Translations under genes and position numbers: made by a program
Shown here: piece by piece, positions 51,231 to 64,000 of the stretch
Layout of the letters: every line of letters begins with the position of its first letter
Numbering within the stretch: the first letter of the stretch is position 1
The notes under the pieces: generated by a model
What the model saw: only the letters and a program-made list of their open reading frames with translations
Told to the model about the DNA's origin: nothing
The model's database searches: none
DNA from: Narthecium ossifragum
Lineage: Eukaryota > Streptophyta > Magnoliopsida > Dioscoreales > Nartheciaceae
Length of the DNA: 64,000 nucleotides
Assembly: GCA_963920575.1 (NCBI GenBank)
Contig: OY986973.1
Location: 310,001-374,000 of the forward strand
Direction of reading: 5' to 3'

Positions 51231-54200
51231 ATGGAAAGCCCTAGCGGGGTGAAGCCGGACGACGATTTGGAGATCACCGCCATCGGATCCCTCTACCGCG
51301 GTCCATGGGACAAGAAGTACTGGAGCGCCTCCAGGGTTCGATCTCTTCTTCCCCATCTCCATCTCCATCTCCATCGCAGCTAGTCCTTTATCCTATTCGT
51401 TATGGATATAGGGTTTCTTGTGCAAACCTTGCACTTGTACATTCCTATCAAGAACCGCGTATGTTTCTCTACTTCTTATCAGTGTTCAGAGAATGTTCTT
51501 GGATTTAAGGCAAGAATGGACGAGATTAGGAAATGGATGCACTAGGGCATGCAATTTGTCTTGCCGATTTTGGAACTTTGATGTTCTTCTACATATGCTT
51601 ATGTGTTTTTTTCTAGGGAAAGGACCGTTATCCATATCCTATTGGCTATCTTGCTACTCGAAACCATGCCGGGAGTACATACAAGATGGAGATTCGAGAA
51701 GGTCTCAAGGGCCCTCTGTTTGTGGTGTGTATCTTTTTTCTCAGCTTTTAATTCAATATTTAGATTATGATATTTCTTGATTTTGCTCTTTGAGTTGAAG
51801 AAACCAGGTTTGATTTCTCATTGACTCTATTGACCTGATCTTTGCAGGTAACATCCGCTGATGGAGAGTCATTTAATGGACAGACAGCTGATATTGCTTG
51901 GGAAACCTTTCAGAAGAAGAATGGCTCCAGGGTAAAGAACTGGAACGGGAAGAGGTTTTCTAGCAAGATAGACGGGACTGAGGCAAGTTATCAACATGAG
52001 ATTAAGCCTTGTTTTAATAGTGGAGTCTGAAAATCTTTTAGTAATCTTTTTGGAAAGTCACAAGTCAGATGTCAACAAAGGTTGTTTGCCTACCAAAACA
52101 TGGAATTGTGCATTTACCTATGTGATGTGGTGTCCTTTTTTTTTTCTGTGGTTGCTCAGCTTCTGAAAATTTGAACATGTTGCAACATTGTACTAAACTA
52201 CGCTGCCATTCATTTGATAGCTTGCGCATCAAAATAAACTTTAGGGCCCTATTTTCTCGTTTGAACAACATGAATGGCTTGTGGATCTTTGCCATTTGTT
52301 GCTTGAGCATTCTAGGTTCCATATGTAGATTGTTTTGTCAAAGTCTTTGATGTCATTTTTCTGCATTTGCTGTCTGATACTGTCTATAAAAGTAGGAGGA
52401 CTAACCTTGTCATTAGAAGAGCTCTAATCTTTTTTTAAATTTTTTATCATCTTCAGCATATAGCATTGCGTTATATAGAACCCGTGCTTGTGGATGTAGT
52501 AACATGCCATTTTATAGCTCGTTAGTCCTCTTATTGATGCTTGTGCATCTTTTTTTCACCATTTGAGCATAATCTTTTGGCGCCATTAGTTAGGCCGTTC
52601 ACATGTCAAAAATGAAGGGCCATGCAGTGCTGGAGCTGGGTCCTGTATTCGCTCCAATTAGAATTATTTATACTGATGATTTAATATAGTAATCAGTTTG
52701 CTTGCTTTGTCATGTTGCATGAATGTGTAGTGCAGAGATGGTTTTCAGGTTATCGGGATACAAAGCTTGATAAATTTCACTAAAATCCTATACACATACA
52801 GTTGACAATCTTTCTTATTGTTTGTGTTCTGCTGTTGAAAGGACATTTTTGTTATAGAAGGCTTTTGGAGACTAATGGAAGATATATTCGTAAAGCATTT
52901 TCCCTATGCACATCGCGTTTCATCTGAAGTCATTGTCTACACGTTCCATTGTTTTAGTTTTCTTTCTTCATCTTAACGATTAAGACATTCTCTGCAGATG
53001 CAGCATGTGAATCTGATTAAATTTAACATTTTTATAATGGTTTTCTCCTTCTGATGACACAGCTTTTTGGGTTCAGAAATCCATTTGTTCAGCGACTGCT
53101 TCGTGAGCTGGTGGCTGATGTCAGCGGTGTGGCACAAAGAAGCACATCATCTCCTAATTTTGGTAATGAAGCTATCCTGGTAGATAGTGAAATGCAAAGT
53201 CAAAAGACTCAAAACCTTCAACCATATCCCGATCTAATCTCATACTTGGGGAAGGATCAGAGCACAAAGAAGAGAAGAACAAAATCCAAAGGATCCGTCA
53301 AAGGAATTAGTAAAGGATCAAGAGCTAAGAGGCTCCATTCTCAGAGTGTAGTTGATCCAGAGGGCAACTCTTCTGGACAAGCAGGCAAGGTTTATCCTGA
53401 TACCATAGATAGCAAGACAGTGAGTTGTCTGCAAAAGTATAAACCTTCAAAAGACAATGACCGTTTCGAATCTCAGGTTGCTCCCTGCCATCGAATCCAG
53501 TCACTGAAGGGGTTGAAGGTTCTGTGAATGAATATCATTTAATTCAGCTGGTTTCTCTATCTCAGGAGAAAAAAAATCCTGGACAACCATTCCTGCCATC
53601 GGAACTCTTGGCAATGGGTAGGGTAAATGGCTCTCTTCAGGCTAGAGAGAGATCACCCGCAGATGCACAACAGTCTGACTGTTCATTTGATAAACATGTC
53701 ATCCTCCACGAGAAAAGCAAACTTATAGGGTCTGAAAATTCGAGCCTCCTCACATGCGTGGAACATAAGCTGCATTATTCAGATAACATGCTGGTATTAG
53801 CTACTACCTTGCGGGTTAATAAAGATTGTTTTCCATATATTTTGGGCTTGGTATATGTAAATTCACTAGTAACTATCCTTGCTGTACTCTTCTTTCTAAG
53901 CTATAAGTGGATGAATTGCCTTTTGTTTTAGAAGCTCAGAGATAATATTTCTCGTATTCACAATATATCTGTTTCTTACACACTTTTCCCTGATTTTTAT
54001 TGTTAAATTTTTTTAGTTTTTGCATGATATGTTAATCTGCATTCTTTTATCTTTTGTGGCTCTTTCTGTTCATTCACACTGGCAACTCTTTGACGAATAG
54101 AAGCCCAATATTTTATGCTCGTTAATTGATCTAAAATAGCTTGTCATGACAACAATGGTGATATAATTTGTTTACAGTTGGATAGGTCACCAAACACTAA

Positions 54201-57200
54201 AGTGGAACGAGGGGTCTCTTTGATTGCAGCTGTAGAAGACAACAATGGAGGAAATTCTGCTTTTCCGATGTGCGCCGATGCTTGTTTTTCTAGTGTACTT
54301 GACACAATAAAAGGTAAACTCTTATCTTTATATTTACTTTTTTGTTGTTTTTTTCATGAATGTATATTTCTTAGTCAGTTTTGCTGGTCATTTAGATAAC
54401 AGTCCTGGTTTTGTTCTGGAGAGTAGTAACAAGAATGATCTCTGCACTGGAAAGAATGAGTTAGGTAAGGGAAGCAAAGTACCCGCAGATTGCCCATCTG
54501 ATGTCATATCAAAATGTATGCTGAATGGATTAATATGTGAAAGGCAACAGTGCAATACGAGATGTATGCCCCCAGCACCAGAAGAAATGTTGTACCCAGT
54601 AACAGATACGTCAGATGATGTAATTTCAAAAGTCCTCATAAAAGATTCATTTCCAGATGGTTCTTCTTCCGGCTCTTCAAATGCCAGTTTTGAAAGGCTG
54701 GATTTAGATTCTGCTGGACAAGAGCTGGCAAAATCTATGATGACATTTTTGCTTCCACGAGCTGTTCCTTTGCTGAGGAAGACTTATGAAAGGAGGAGAT
54801 CAAGACGTAAAAATCGCGAATCTAAGCATAGACCTTCTGTTAGTTTGTCTATGGCAAAGCATGCAAGTGAAAATGTTGAAAGCGGCCATCCTACTGATGC
54901 TGTTTCTCAAGGTATTTGGTCAAAATAGCTATTAGGCCAATCATAGTAGGAACATAGTTTCTCCTTTCTAGCATTTCATTTTTCTGTTCTCAGTCTTGCT
55001 AGATGGAGACGAATTTACATTGATTGCTTTAAGTATACTTTATAATATTTCTGCAGATAACAATGAAACTAGAACTTCTATTCAAGGTTTAGATGAGAAC
55101 ATGCAGGAGAAAGTGAATGCTCCACAATCATTGCTCGAAAATCATAGCCTATTGGAAGTGACAACAATTTGTCCTTCTGCTGGTGGTTTCTTGAATGATG
55201 ATCCAGTTCGGGAAACTGAATTTTCAAAAAATGTCAAATGTATTATTCCAGATAGCGTTGAGGATGAGGAAACATTCACATATCATGATGCTACAAGAAA
55301 TTTACCTCCCAGTGCTGCTGGAAATAAGGATCCATATTCTGTTAACATAAGGTCTAAAGTCTCTACTATTTGTAAATCTGATGAAAATAAAGAGCCTTCT
55401 TCCTGTCATGCCAGAAATGACAGTGTCAGGCTGATGGATTTGGCAGAAAAAGGGGAGAGTTTATTGTTGGATTCTTCATTAGCCTGTGTAACGTCTCATA
55501 AACAAATACCAGATGAAAAGAAAGCTAACACTTTGTGCTTGCATGGGAATGGGAATATTCTACATCCTGAGCACTGTGTAACTACTGACTGCATTAGTGA
55601 TACCACTTTGGATCCTACAAGTGTCATGCGTGGTATGTCTCAGTGTTTAAGTTCTGAATATTTATCAGAATGCAATCCTTTTGAACGTGATAAATGTGAA
55701 CGGTCTGGGCAGGATCCTTGCGCTTGCAGTTATTCCATTCATAATGTTGATAATGGAATCATTTCTTCTTCTTCAGATAAGAGTCTACAAAGTTCTAGTC
55801 ATCATGATTTGACGGATTCTGCTGTTCCTTTATTCACAGACTCCATGAATGTTAATGCTAACGGCTGCATGCGTGATGCAACTGAACTGTTGGCGCTTGA
55901 TCAAAAGTCGGTACTTTCTGATAAGGACAACCCTTCTGTGGTTCATAGGCCAAGCGAAGCACATCAGGAAGCAAAGCGTCGACACTCAGTTCATTATTCG
56001 AGTGCAAGCAATATCCCTCTTTCAGAAAGTATTGTCTGCAGAAATGTTAACAGCAATAATGCTGCTGAGACATTCTATCCTTCCATAATTACAGACATGG
56101 AACATGGTTTTGTTGCATCAATAAGCACAGGCTTAGATTTGAAGATATCGAATGAAGTACAGCTTGATGAACAACCACAGTTTCCAATGGCAGAAGGGGG
56201 TATCCCTTCGCATTACAACAACCTGTTAGTTGCAGCTCCACTTGCATCTCAAAACCAATATATTGCTGAGAATGTCGGCCAAGAGGCGAAGCCTTCCAAG
56301 TTGAATGATGCTTTAGTCTCAAGTTTAAAGAAGGATCTTACAGGTGATCTTCACAAGCTTTATGCACCTCTGGGAAGCATACCACAGTTTGATGATAGGA
56401 AAGGAGCAACATCTTGCAAAAGAAAATCCCATTCAGTGGAAGCTATAGATTCCTTAGAAGCTAAGAGCTTGCCAATGGAGTTTTCTTTTAATAAAAACCA
56501 TGAATATCATTGTCACAGTCAGCTCTGCCAAGGAAATCATGTGTTTTGTCCATCTACAGAGACAAAGTTCAGTGAGGAGTTAAGAGGCCTGATGGACCTT
56601 CTTGGATGTTATTTGCATCCAAGACCTGTTTTGTCAATACTGCTAAACTCGAAGGATGATCATTTAAAAATTTGCATAATATGCGGCCTTTCAGAGGGAA
56701 CTGATAGAAATCTTTTCATGTACATTGTTCCTATTCAGGAGCAGGGGCGATATTGCCCTTCTTTTCTTGGTTATGTGTCACTTGTATTTCCTCAGAAAGG
56801 CCCCTCAAACTGTAAAGTAAGTTCTGCAGCTTTTTATTTATTTATTAGCAATCTTGAATAATATGCAGTTTTGAAAACTTAAAATTTATCTGGATATTGT
56901 GCTGCTTTGGCAGATCTCTGTTGAAAGATCTGGGTTACAATTTACTCCAGATGGCCAGTCCCTTGTTCTTTTGAACAACATCAAGGCGCCTCATTGCAGG
57001 TTGTACTCAATCTGACTGGTGTTGTGCAGCCTTTGTCCTTTACCTTGTCAAAAATTTGAATGTAATGATGCCTCTAATTTATGAAGTGCATTACCAGGGA
57101 GCAAAATATCAATTGTTTGTGCTCAGATTGCGTGTCAGATTGCTGCGAAGGAAATGCCATCAAAGTTGTTCATGTAGAATTTGGTTACATTTCATCTTTG

Positions 57201-60200
57201 GCCAAATTGGCTACAACTCAGAGAATTTCTTCTATACTAGTTTGTGAACCAAATTATCTTGTTGCCGTTGAAGACAATGGGAGACTACATGTCTGGATAA
57301 TGAATTTCACGTGGAGGTAACATCTTTGTAGAGCAAGATAATCATGTTTCTTGTAATATTGGAGGTTGCAATTCTTTCTGAGTTTTTTGTTGGACGTAAT
57401 TCTAAATAAAGAAATCATGTGCTTAAATTTATCCCCCTATTTCTTTATTGTCCCCCATTCTTGCATATTTGATTTCAAATACTTGGTGACTGAAGTCAAA
57501 CATAGCATGTGGCATAGGAGCACTGTTTATAGGTTCTGTCAGTTGCTATCATAGTCATAAACTGTCATTTTTGTTGTTAAAACTACTCACATCTAGCAGC
57601 CTGCTTGTTGGCTTATTACCATCTGCTTTTTAGCAGCAGCCTTTGCTTTAATGTTCTACTTGTATCTTCAAGAGATTGAGAATGGGTATTGTAGCCTATA
57701 TTTTGGTGATAAAAGCCACTCAAGTATGAACAAGGCCAAAGGAGTCCAAGAATATTGGAGTAAGAAGAGCTGGCTTTGATGATGTGTTTTAAATTTAGTT
57801 CTCGTTAATGAATATTAATCTGTTGGAAATTTAAACTTTGTGAAACATTGTCAAGATTGAGACTCTGTATCAGTTCCCTCCAGATTGGGTGCTGTAATGG
57901 GAAAAAGTTGGTGTCTGCTACTATGGTAGACTATGTTATAAATTCACGGCAACAAATCAGAGCATCTATATGAGGCTATATTTGTGGTAATAGAGATGGA
58001 AAGTAGGATATCTGTCTAAAATGGGATTTCCATTGATAAAATTCTTGTGTAATGTTCAGCCAGCATAAATTCGAATATTACCAAGTAGTTGTCAGTTGTT
58101 ATGCTTATGGGCCTTACGGATACAGGACTGTGGCACACAGGTTATGTGATTGAACACGGTTTTGTTTGTAAGTTATGTCACTTAAGGTTCCTAACATTCC
58201 TCCAATAACCAGTCTTCTTACTGCATGCTCATTTTATGTCTTCCAGTGCAAAATTAGAAGAATTCATCTTGCCTAGTTCTGATCATATGCCTTCAATTGT
58301 GGAGATTAAGGGCATACCAAAATGTGCCTCCCTCATCATTGGTCATAATGGTATAGGCGGCTTTGGCTTATGGTATGCTGCTCTGAACCTATATGCTCAC
58401 GCGTAATTTAGCATCTGATATCATTGAAACTATCTTCCTTTTTTGCCTTAGTCTATATTTAGCAATTCTAGCTTGTGCTTTTAACACTCAGCTAGTTGAA
58501 TTATGATATTTCTGTTGCAGTTCTAGTAGGTAAAATAGGTGGTAGTTACTGTTAAAAAATCATTAATCAAAGCTGACCCTGCAAGGAAAGTCCTGTTAAA
58601 ATTTCCTCAGGAGACCTGTTAGTAAATGGCATGGTCATTTATATACAAAAGCATGACAATAAGTGTAAGGAGGACCTCTTGTTTTTTCCCCTCTTCATTT
58701 GAACCATGGTATGTCATTTTTTTTTTCTAAAATTAGTGAGCCTAGTCAACTGACTTGGGGGAGCAAATGGCCAACATACTGACCTTTCCAAATTCTAGAA
58801 GTACTGGGTCAATGCCTGCATTCGCATCGTAAGCCGTGCTCCCTTTTTCAACGCATAGATGGCTCCAACATGATTCCTGCATAAATCACTTCACCAAGGC
58901 TATAACTTCTGATCTCTGCACTAGATGTGACAAATCTCTAACCACTACACCATCCACTGAGGTGCTTGTCTTTATGTTAGTGCCTTCTATGATTGTTTTC
59001 TTCTTTGGATCCAGCAAGATTGATTCACATGGTCTTGAGCTATATACTCATAAAATTCAGCAGAAATGCAATCACATATGTTCTTTGCAATATATGCTCA
59101 CATATATGTATACTGCAGAAAGAGTACTAATTCAGTTGTTGTATTTGTCTTTTTGATTGTTGGTGGAAGATGGATCATGGAACTGAGTTCAACATGTTTG
59201 GTTAAGCACATATGCATGTGAAATAAGAATAGAAGATGTTAATGTATGCACAGCATGTGGAACATTTTATGTTTTAGGGTGTTTGTAAGCATTTAGGTCA
59301 TCCTGGCCACAATATCTCTGTTCTTGATGCTACTTTAGTTGCTTATTTCGTGAACTAAGTAACAGTTTTGTCTAGGGACATCTCCAAGCGGGTTCTGCTA
59401 GCCAAGTTTTATTCTCCAGGCTATACAGTTTTCGAGCTACTTCCTGTTGGCTTGTTCAGCAGACAGAATTTGCGCTCTTTTGCAACCAGTCTGCATACAG
59501 AAGATTGCATCAAAGAGGCCATACAGACAAATAGCTGGCTTCCTAAACACGCTGAGGATATCTTTCTTTCAGGAGAAGATACAGCTGTTTGGATGCTAGT
59601 TTCTGCTGCTTCAGATTTAGTTACCGAATATGATATAGAGTTGAAGGGAGGCAATGCAAGTCCTGTTTCATGCTGGAGACATGCTCTTCTAGTCAAAGAT
59701 ACGGTTATCATGGGGAGTGTGCTAGACGACAGGTATTGCCATTATCTTTGGTTACCATTGTTTGTCTGAGCATGATGTATCTGGAAATTTTTTAGTTATG
59801 TGAAACTATTGGAACTCCTTTTGGATCTTGTTGACAACAGGAAGCAATTGCTTTGTGGATATGATGCCTGGATTGTAGATATTATAGGAGGTTGAACTCT
59901 ATATGTCATGTATTGTTTATGTTTAAGTAATAGGAAAGACTTAATGGATAAACAGGTAGCAATGGTTATGGCATTAAGTATCACCAGCCATTAAAAATCA
60001 ATAGAACACCCGCTTTTGAAGGAAACTCACAAATTGGTACTTCATTATAAAAAACAACCAAAAAAAAAGATATATCAACTATGTCTCAGGTTTTCATTAC
60101 AGCTACCTGTTTTTTATACCTCTAATGCTGAAAAGTTCTCAACTGCATTGATATGTCTCATTGCAAAATCGGATTCATTGATATGGTTGAATCACATCGA

Positions 60201-61174
60201 TTATGTTTTCTTGAGAGACTATTTTATTTTCCTTACTCTTTCATTGATAGTTGCTAATATTTTTTCAGGGCTACAGCGCTATATGCATCAGCTGATAATG
60301 GAATTATTGGAACATGTGATGGCCTTGTCTACATGTGGGAGTTATCTACTGGAAAGTATCTGGCAGATCTGTATTCATTCAAGTGTAAGTAACAGTTACA
60401 TTAGGTTTACAGTTGGCAAGTTTAAAAGGTGTTGATTTATGGAACTCGCTTGGATTGAGCTCATCCTACAAATTTCTACCAAAAAAGGATATAATGTCTT
60501 TTCGACCGTCTTCAACCGATGTTTAGAGTGCATGGAAGTTTAGGTCATTTTAAGGCATTATTGACATATTTTTGGATAATCTTTGAAGCTATTTCTTTTC
60601 TTAACATATTGGATATTGGACGAGGTCAAAGGATTTGTGCAATTTTCCCTGTGCTCGTCTATTGAGTCACATCAATCTGGCTGAATTCTTTACTCAGAGA
60701 TTTTATTGCTGGCTGTTTGTCTCACTCTCTTTCTCTGCCTGGGAAGTTCTCCCTCTGTGTTCTTTACTTCCTAATGTGACCCTAGCTATTGACAGTGCCA
60801 CAGTGGAATTCAGGGTGGTAGGACCTGCTGGTGAATTCCACTGTGGAATTCAGGGTGGGTAGGGAATTCAGGGTGGGTAGGACCTCTGTGTTCTTTTACT
60901 TCCCCATTGCCATGCTGTGGAACTTCTCATTGACTGCTTATAGTTCTGCCTGCTTTCTACCTTTATGTAAATGTCTTAAAATCAAATCTGCTTTTGGTGA
61001 TATCTATGTTAGGACAGGACCTCTGCTTGTTATTGATTTACTTCTGTCATATGATTAGGTGGAGGTGTTTCATGCATTGAAGTTGATGCCAAGTCAGGGA
61101 CGTTAGCAGTGGCTAGTAATGAAGGCCAGTTGTTGGTTTACGCCCAGCGTGGAGGACCAAGTCACAGGTCATGA
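51231..61174 (+). CDS. FYRN/FYRC-domain protein with C-terminal beta-propeller-like region
   Basis: Fourteen exons (51231-51335, 51617-51724, 51848-51982, 53063-53476, 53566-53793, 54178-54313, 54396-54911, 55057-56816, 56914-56999, 57098-57316, 58247-58372, 59376-59732, 60269-60384, 61059-61174) sum to 4,422 nt, 1,473 residues, in phase throughout. FYRN: KDRYPYPIGYLATR ... STYKMEIREG (residues ~36-70). FYRC: DIAWETFQKKN ... FGFRNPFVQRLLRELV (~85-180). A long Ser/Asp-rich middle follows, then from ~1085 WD-like strands: YLVAVEDNGRLHVW, IGHNGIGGFGLWDISKRV, TALYASADNGIIG, GLVYMWELSTG, TLAVASNEGQLLVY. FYR domains occur in chromatin proteins, so a nuclear role is likely; the function is unknown. 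Intron 3 uses a GC donor. Confidence 0.9.
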
Positions 61175-61917
61175 CAATATTAGGTGCCGCAGCTATGTTG
61201 TCCTTTTTACTGCCTCTTATTAGGCTTCTGGCAAGGAGAAATGTTCTTGCCTTCAGCACACCAAATATTCGGCTTGCCATTACAAAGATATATAACCATC
61301 TACTCAGTTTTTGCTGACTTTTCTCGCCGGTTGGCTGCGCTCTTAAAGACGACTATGACCTACAACCTGCTAATGGCGATCAAAGTGACAATCTCTACCG
61401 AAAAAGGTACGTGGAGCAGCTGATGAATAGATAGTTGTGGTAGGCCATCTATCTGTTTGTGTTTTTAAAATGTACCGGATGTAAAAAGGATAATGGGGTC
61501 ATGGAATTAATTGGTAGCTATGAGAAAAAGGCAAAGTTGCCATTCATGACGATTTCAACGGCCTTTGGCTTGTTTCAAGCTTTATGGTACGAATTCGATG
61601 TCTTTAGCAACGTATGATGCCAAAGCCATTAAACCCCAAATGCGAATCCCGTGAGAAAGAATACCCTTCATATCTGTGATAACTAAGAAGAATTCAAGTG
61701 AATAAAACTTTCTTATCCGGGTAAATTATAATTATGGATCTTGTAGTTTGAATTAAGTTTCATTTAAGATCTTATAATTTCAAAAATTTTAAATAAAACA
61801 TGACATTTAGATTTCATTTCAAATAAGGCTCTAGAGCTGACTTTGTTTATGGGTTAATGATAAATGAATCATATGACATCACAAAATCCAAACCACTAGG
61901 CCTTACGTGTAATGTCT
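61175..61917. other. 3' region of the FYR-domain gene
   Basis: Probable 3' untranslated sequence followed by AT-rich spacer. No gene is supported. Confidence 0.4.
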
Positions 61918-61920
61918 TAA

Positions 61921-62921
61921 GGGGCTGTTTGGTTGCATGTATCAGCTGATACATGCATTAGTTGATACAGCCTTTTGATACAAACCAGTGTTTGATTGAT
62001 CAAATGCATCAACTGATGCATGTATCAGCTGATGCAAAAAGAGGCTCAGATGCTGCATCAGCTGATGCAGCCAAAATGGCTATTTCTGCTGATGCATCAC
62101 TATATGAATTAAAATATTATTTTCAGAATTAATAAAACCTTGAATAAATTTGAAAAATCAATATATGAATTCCGAAAAATCTGAAAACCTAACCAGAAAA
62201 TTCGAAAATTCGTGAAAAAAAACTTTACACTATATGAATTAAAATATCATTTTCGAAATTAATAAAACCTTGAATAAATCCGAAAAATCAATATATGAAT
62301 TCCGAAAAATCTGAAAACCCAACCAGGAAATTCAAAAAATCGTGAAAAAAAAACTTTACACTATATAAATTAAAATATTATTTTCGGAATTAATAAAACA
62401 TTGAATAAATCCGAAAAATTAATATATGAATTCCGAAAAATCTGAAAACCCAACCAAAAAAATCCAAAAATTCGTGAAAAAAAACTTTACATGAATATAT
62501 TATTTTTACTTGTATTTTTGTTGATTTTTATTAAAAAAATTATCATAAACGATTTAAGTCCGAAAGATAAATAAAGAATTGGACACTGTTGTTCAAAATT
62601 TGGTAGATACTTTGTAGTTAAGAGTTTGCTAAGACGATTTTAGATTAATACTCGCACCTGCTTAATCTTTTTTATTTTAATAATTAAGAAATTATTAAGT
62701 TAGCACATGCTCAATAATTTAATAAATATAGTCAAAGAAAAAATATAGCTAAATAAAAAACAGCTAAACAAAAAAAAATGATATAAAACAACTGTATCAA
62801 CTGATGCAATCCATACCAACCAAACAGAAAATGAGCTAATACGACATCAATTGATACAAACAACCAAACAAACAAGTGATGCTAATACTGCATCAACTGA
62901 TGCAAGCAACCAAACACCTCA
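61921..62921. mobile_element. PIF/Harbinger-like non-autonomous element, 1 kb
   Basis: Flanked by TAA on both sides (61918-61920, 62922-62924). Ends GGGGCTGTTTGGTTGC and, complemented, TGAGGTGTTTGGTTGC. Both subterminal regions are crowded with GCATCAGCTGATGC-like palindromes, as in the 185-bp element at 42294. The AT-rich centre holds a triplicated 130-bp unit. There is no transposase ORF. Confidence 0.7.
62101..62490 (+). repeat. Three tandem copies of a ~130-bp unit
   Basis: Copies begin at 62101, 62231 and 62362 (TATATGAATTAAAATAT...) and each ends GTGAAAAAAAACTTTAC. They differ at about 5-10% of positions by eye. Confidence 0.9.
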
Positions 62922-62924
62922 TAA

Positions 62925-63360
62925 GTGAATCTTGATAGACACTGACGGTGTCAGAGTCTCAGGCCTTATTTGAAAGGAAATCCAAACAATAGGGGTTTAT
63001 TTGACAATTTTGAAACTACACGGCTTAAACCAAGGCTCATGATTGTAATTTACCCTTCTTTTCCGGGAAAAGACCCATGTGCAGCTCCAGGCTGGGAAAA
63101 AAAATCTCACAAACATTTAAGAGATGATCAGCACGTTGTCTGGAAAAGAACAAGGGAAAAGAAACCAAACAAAGCTCACCACATGTCCTAGGCAATCAAT
63201 CAAACCACTAATCAGTAAGAAAAGAACATATTATTGGTCACTCAAGTATGAATTATGAAAAAGCGCAATCAGGCAGAATATAAATAGCTAGAACCTAAGA
63301 TATTGCTCAATTCAATTGAAACTAACAAGCAAAATAGAGCAGGTAGTTGTAATTATGCAG
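62925..63360. other. Spacer 3' of the UDP-arabinopyranose mutase gene
   Basis: No gene is supported; the nearer half is probably the 3' untranslated region of the minus-strand gene. Confidence 0.4.
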
Positions 63361-63614
63361 CAGCTTAATCTATTCCCCCTTGGGTGCTCCTGCAGCAGGA
63401 GCAGCTTCAGTAGGGTTGAGCTCAACCCAGGTGACCATCGCACCTGCTAGCTTGGTGAAGTAAGGGTCTACCTCCCCAAGCATCTGCTTAATCTATTTCC
63501 CCTTGGGTGCTCCTGCAGCAGGAGCAGCTTCAGTAGGGTTGAGCTCATCCCAGGCCTCAACCCAGGTGACCATCGCATCTGCTAGCTTGGTGAAGTAAGG
63601 GTCTACCTCCCCAA
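63361..63614 (-). repeat. Tandem duplication of the mutase gene's last coding segment
   Basis: 63482-63614 is the functional end of the coding exon. 63361-63481 repeats it downstream of the stop. The downstream copy lacks 12 bases (the EAWD codons), has one Asp-to-Gly change and still reads open to its own stop at 63372-63370. Confidence 0.9.
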
Positions 63615-64000
63615 GCTTTGCTTTCACCTGCTTAGACAGCTCAATGTAGCATTTTTGAACGGTTGTGCAGTCCTTCGTGAGGGTGGCAGACTGGAAGAAG
63701 GGAATAATCTCTTCCTGCCAGTATATGCCTTTGTACTCCTTTTTCAGATTCACGAATGGGTTGCTTGCTTTGCTGTGCCAGATGTACGGCAAACCAGTCT
63801 TCACACCTAATCCCAAGTGGTCGCAGATCACCTACAAACAAACAATTATTATCATAAGGATCACACATTGACAGACATCTGGAAGATGGCATCAAGTTGG
63901 GGATTATACTCAGAACTTGGTTACCTTCATGCACCATCCAGCCCACATATCATCATAGCGTCCAATTGGCTGGCCATCACCCATAAGCCCAAAATACATT
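63493..64000 (-). CDS. UDP-arabinopyranose mutase / reversibly glycosylated polypeptide, 3' end only
   Basis: Two exons (64000-63925, continuing beyond the window, and 63831-63493) encode the C-terminus: [90 protein letters not shown] and a short Ala/Pro tail. This matches plant RGP/UAM proteins, which interconvert UDP-arabinopyranose and UDP-arabinofuranose on the cytosolic face of the Golgi for cell-wall synthesis. The catalytic N-terminal part lies outside the window. Confidence 0.95.

Noticed and set aside
60790..60890. Repeated GGAATTCAGGGTGG phrases in the last FYR-gene intron considered as an element
   Set aside because: Only three short copies with no ends or target duplication; simple local duplication is enough.
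62101..62490. Tandem repeats considered as a CRISPR-like array
   Set aside because: Units are contiguous without spacers and sit inside a plant transposon.

Overview
The window is nuclear DNA of a flowering plant. The evidence is intron-rich genes with GT-AG junctions, plant-specific families (GAUT, ACR, SEP and AP1/FUL MADS-box, UDP-arabinopyranose mutase, BIG GRAIN 1-like), and Mutator-like, hAT-like, PIF/Harbinger-like and Helitron-like elements. AP1/FUL exon 1 (ending ATDS plus a TC split codon) and the GC-rich first exons weakly suggest a non-grass monocot; the species cannot be fixed. One run of 200 N (33826-34025) marks a scaffold gap.

Layout. 1-7200 is mobile-element territory: a Helitron-like and a Tourist-like element, then a 4.46-kb Mutator-like element (870-5333) with ~980-bp terminal inverted repeats, a perfect 9-bp target duplication and pieces of two host genes inside. 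Next to it lies a cytosolic sulfotransferase pseudogene (5560-6631, minus) split by a 550-bp hAT-type MITE. 7200-10450: a four-ACT-domain ACR gene (+) with a tRNA-Pro(UGG) sequence in its last intron. 13000-17440: a C-terminal J-domain protein (+). 18496-19609: an Ole e 1/proline-rich secreted protein (-). 20857-23948: a GAUT10/11-like pectin galacturonosyltransferase (-). 25601-26005: a small membrane protein (-). 27030-33324: NOP14 (-), cut off at its 5' side near the gap. 34616-34800: first exon of an AP1/FUL-like MADS gene (-). 36387-39319: a SEPALLATA-like MADS gene (-) with an in-frame TAG before its last ~41 codons. 39400-44200: repeat-rich intergenic DNA. 44212-45288: BIG GRAIN 1-like protein (+). 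45967-50260: TRM1 tRNA methyltransferase (+). 51231-61174: a 1,473-residue FYRN/FYRC protein with a beta-propeller-like C-terminus (+), containing a GC-AG intron. 61921-62921: a PIF/Harbinger-like element with an internal 130-bp triplication. 63493-64000: 3' end of a UDP-arabinopyranose mutase gene (-) whose terminal coding segment is tandemly duplicated.

The genes form no operon-like unit; they are ordinary plant neighbours with housekeeping (NOP14, TRM1), cell-wall (GAUT, UAM, Ole e 1/proline-rich) and developmental (MADS, BIG GRAIN 1-like) roles. The points most worth a second look are the long-TIR Mutator-like element with two captured, convergently facing gene fragments, the premature stop in the SEP gene beside an AP1/FUL gene, and the gap that truncates two same-strand genes.
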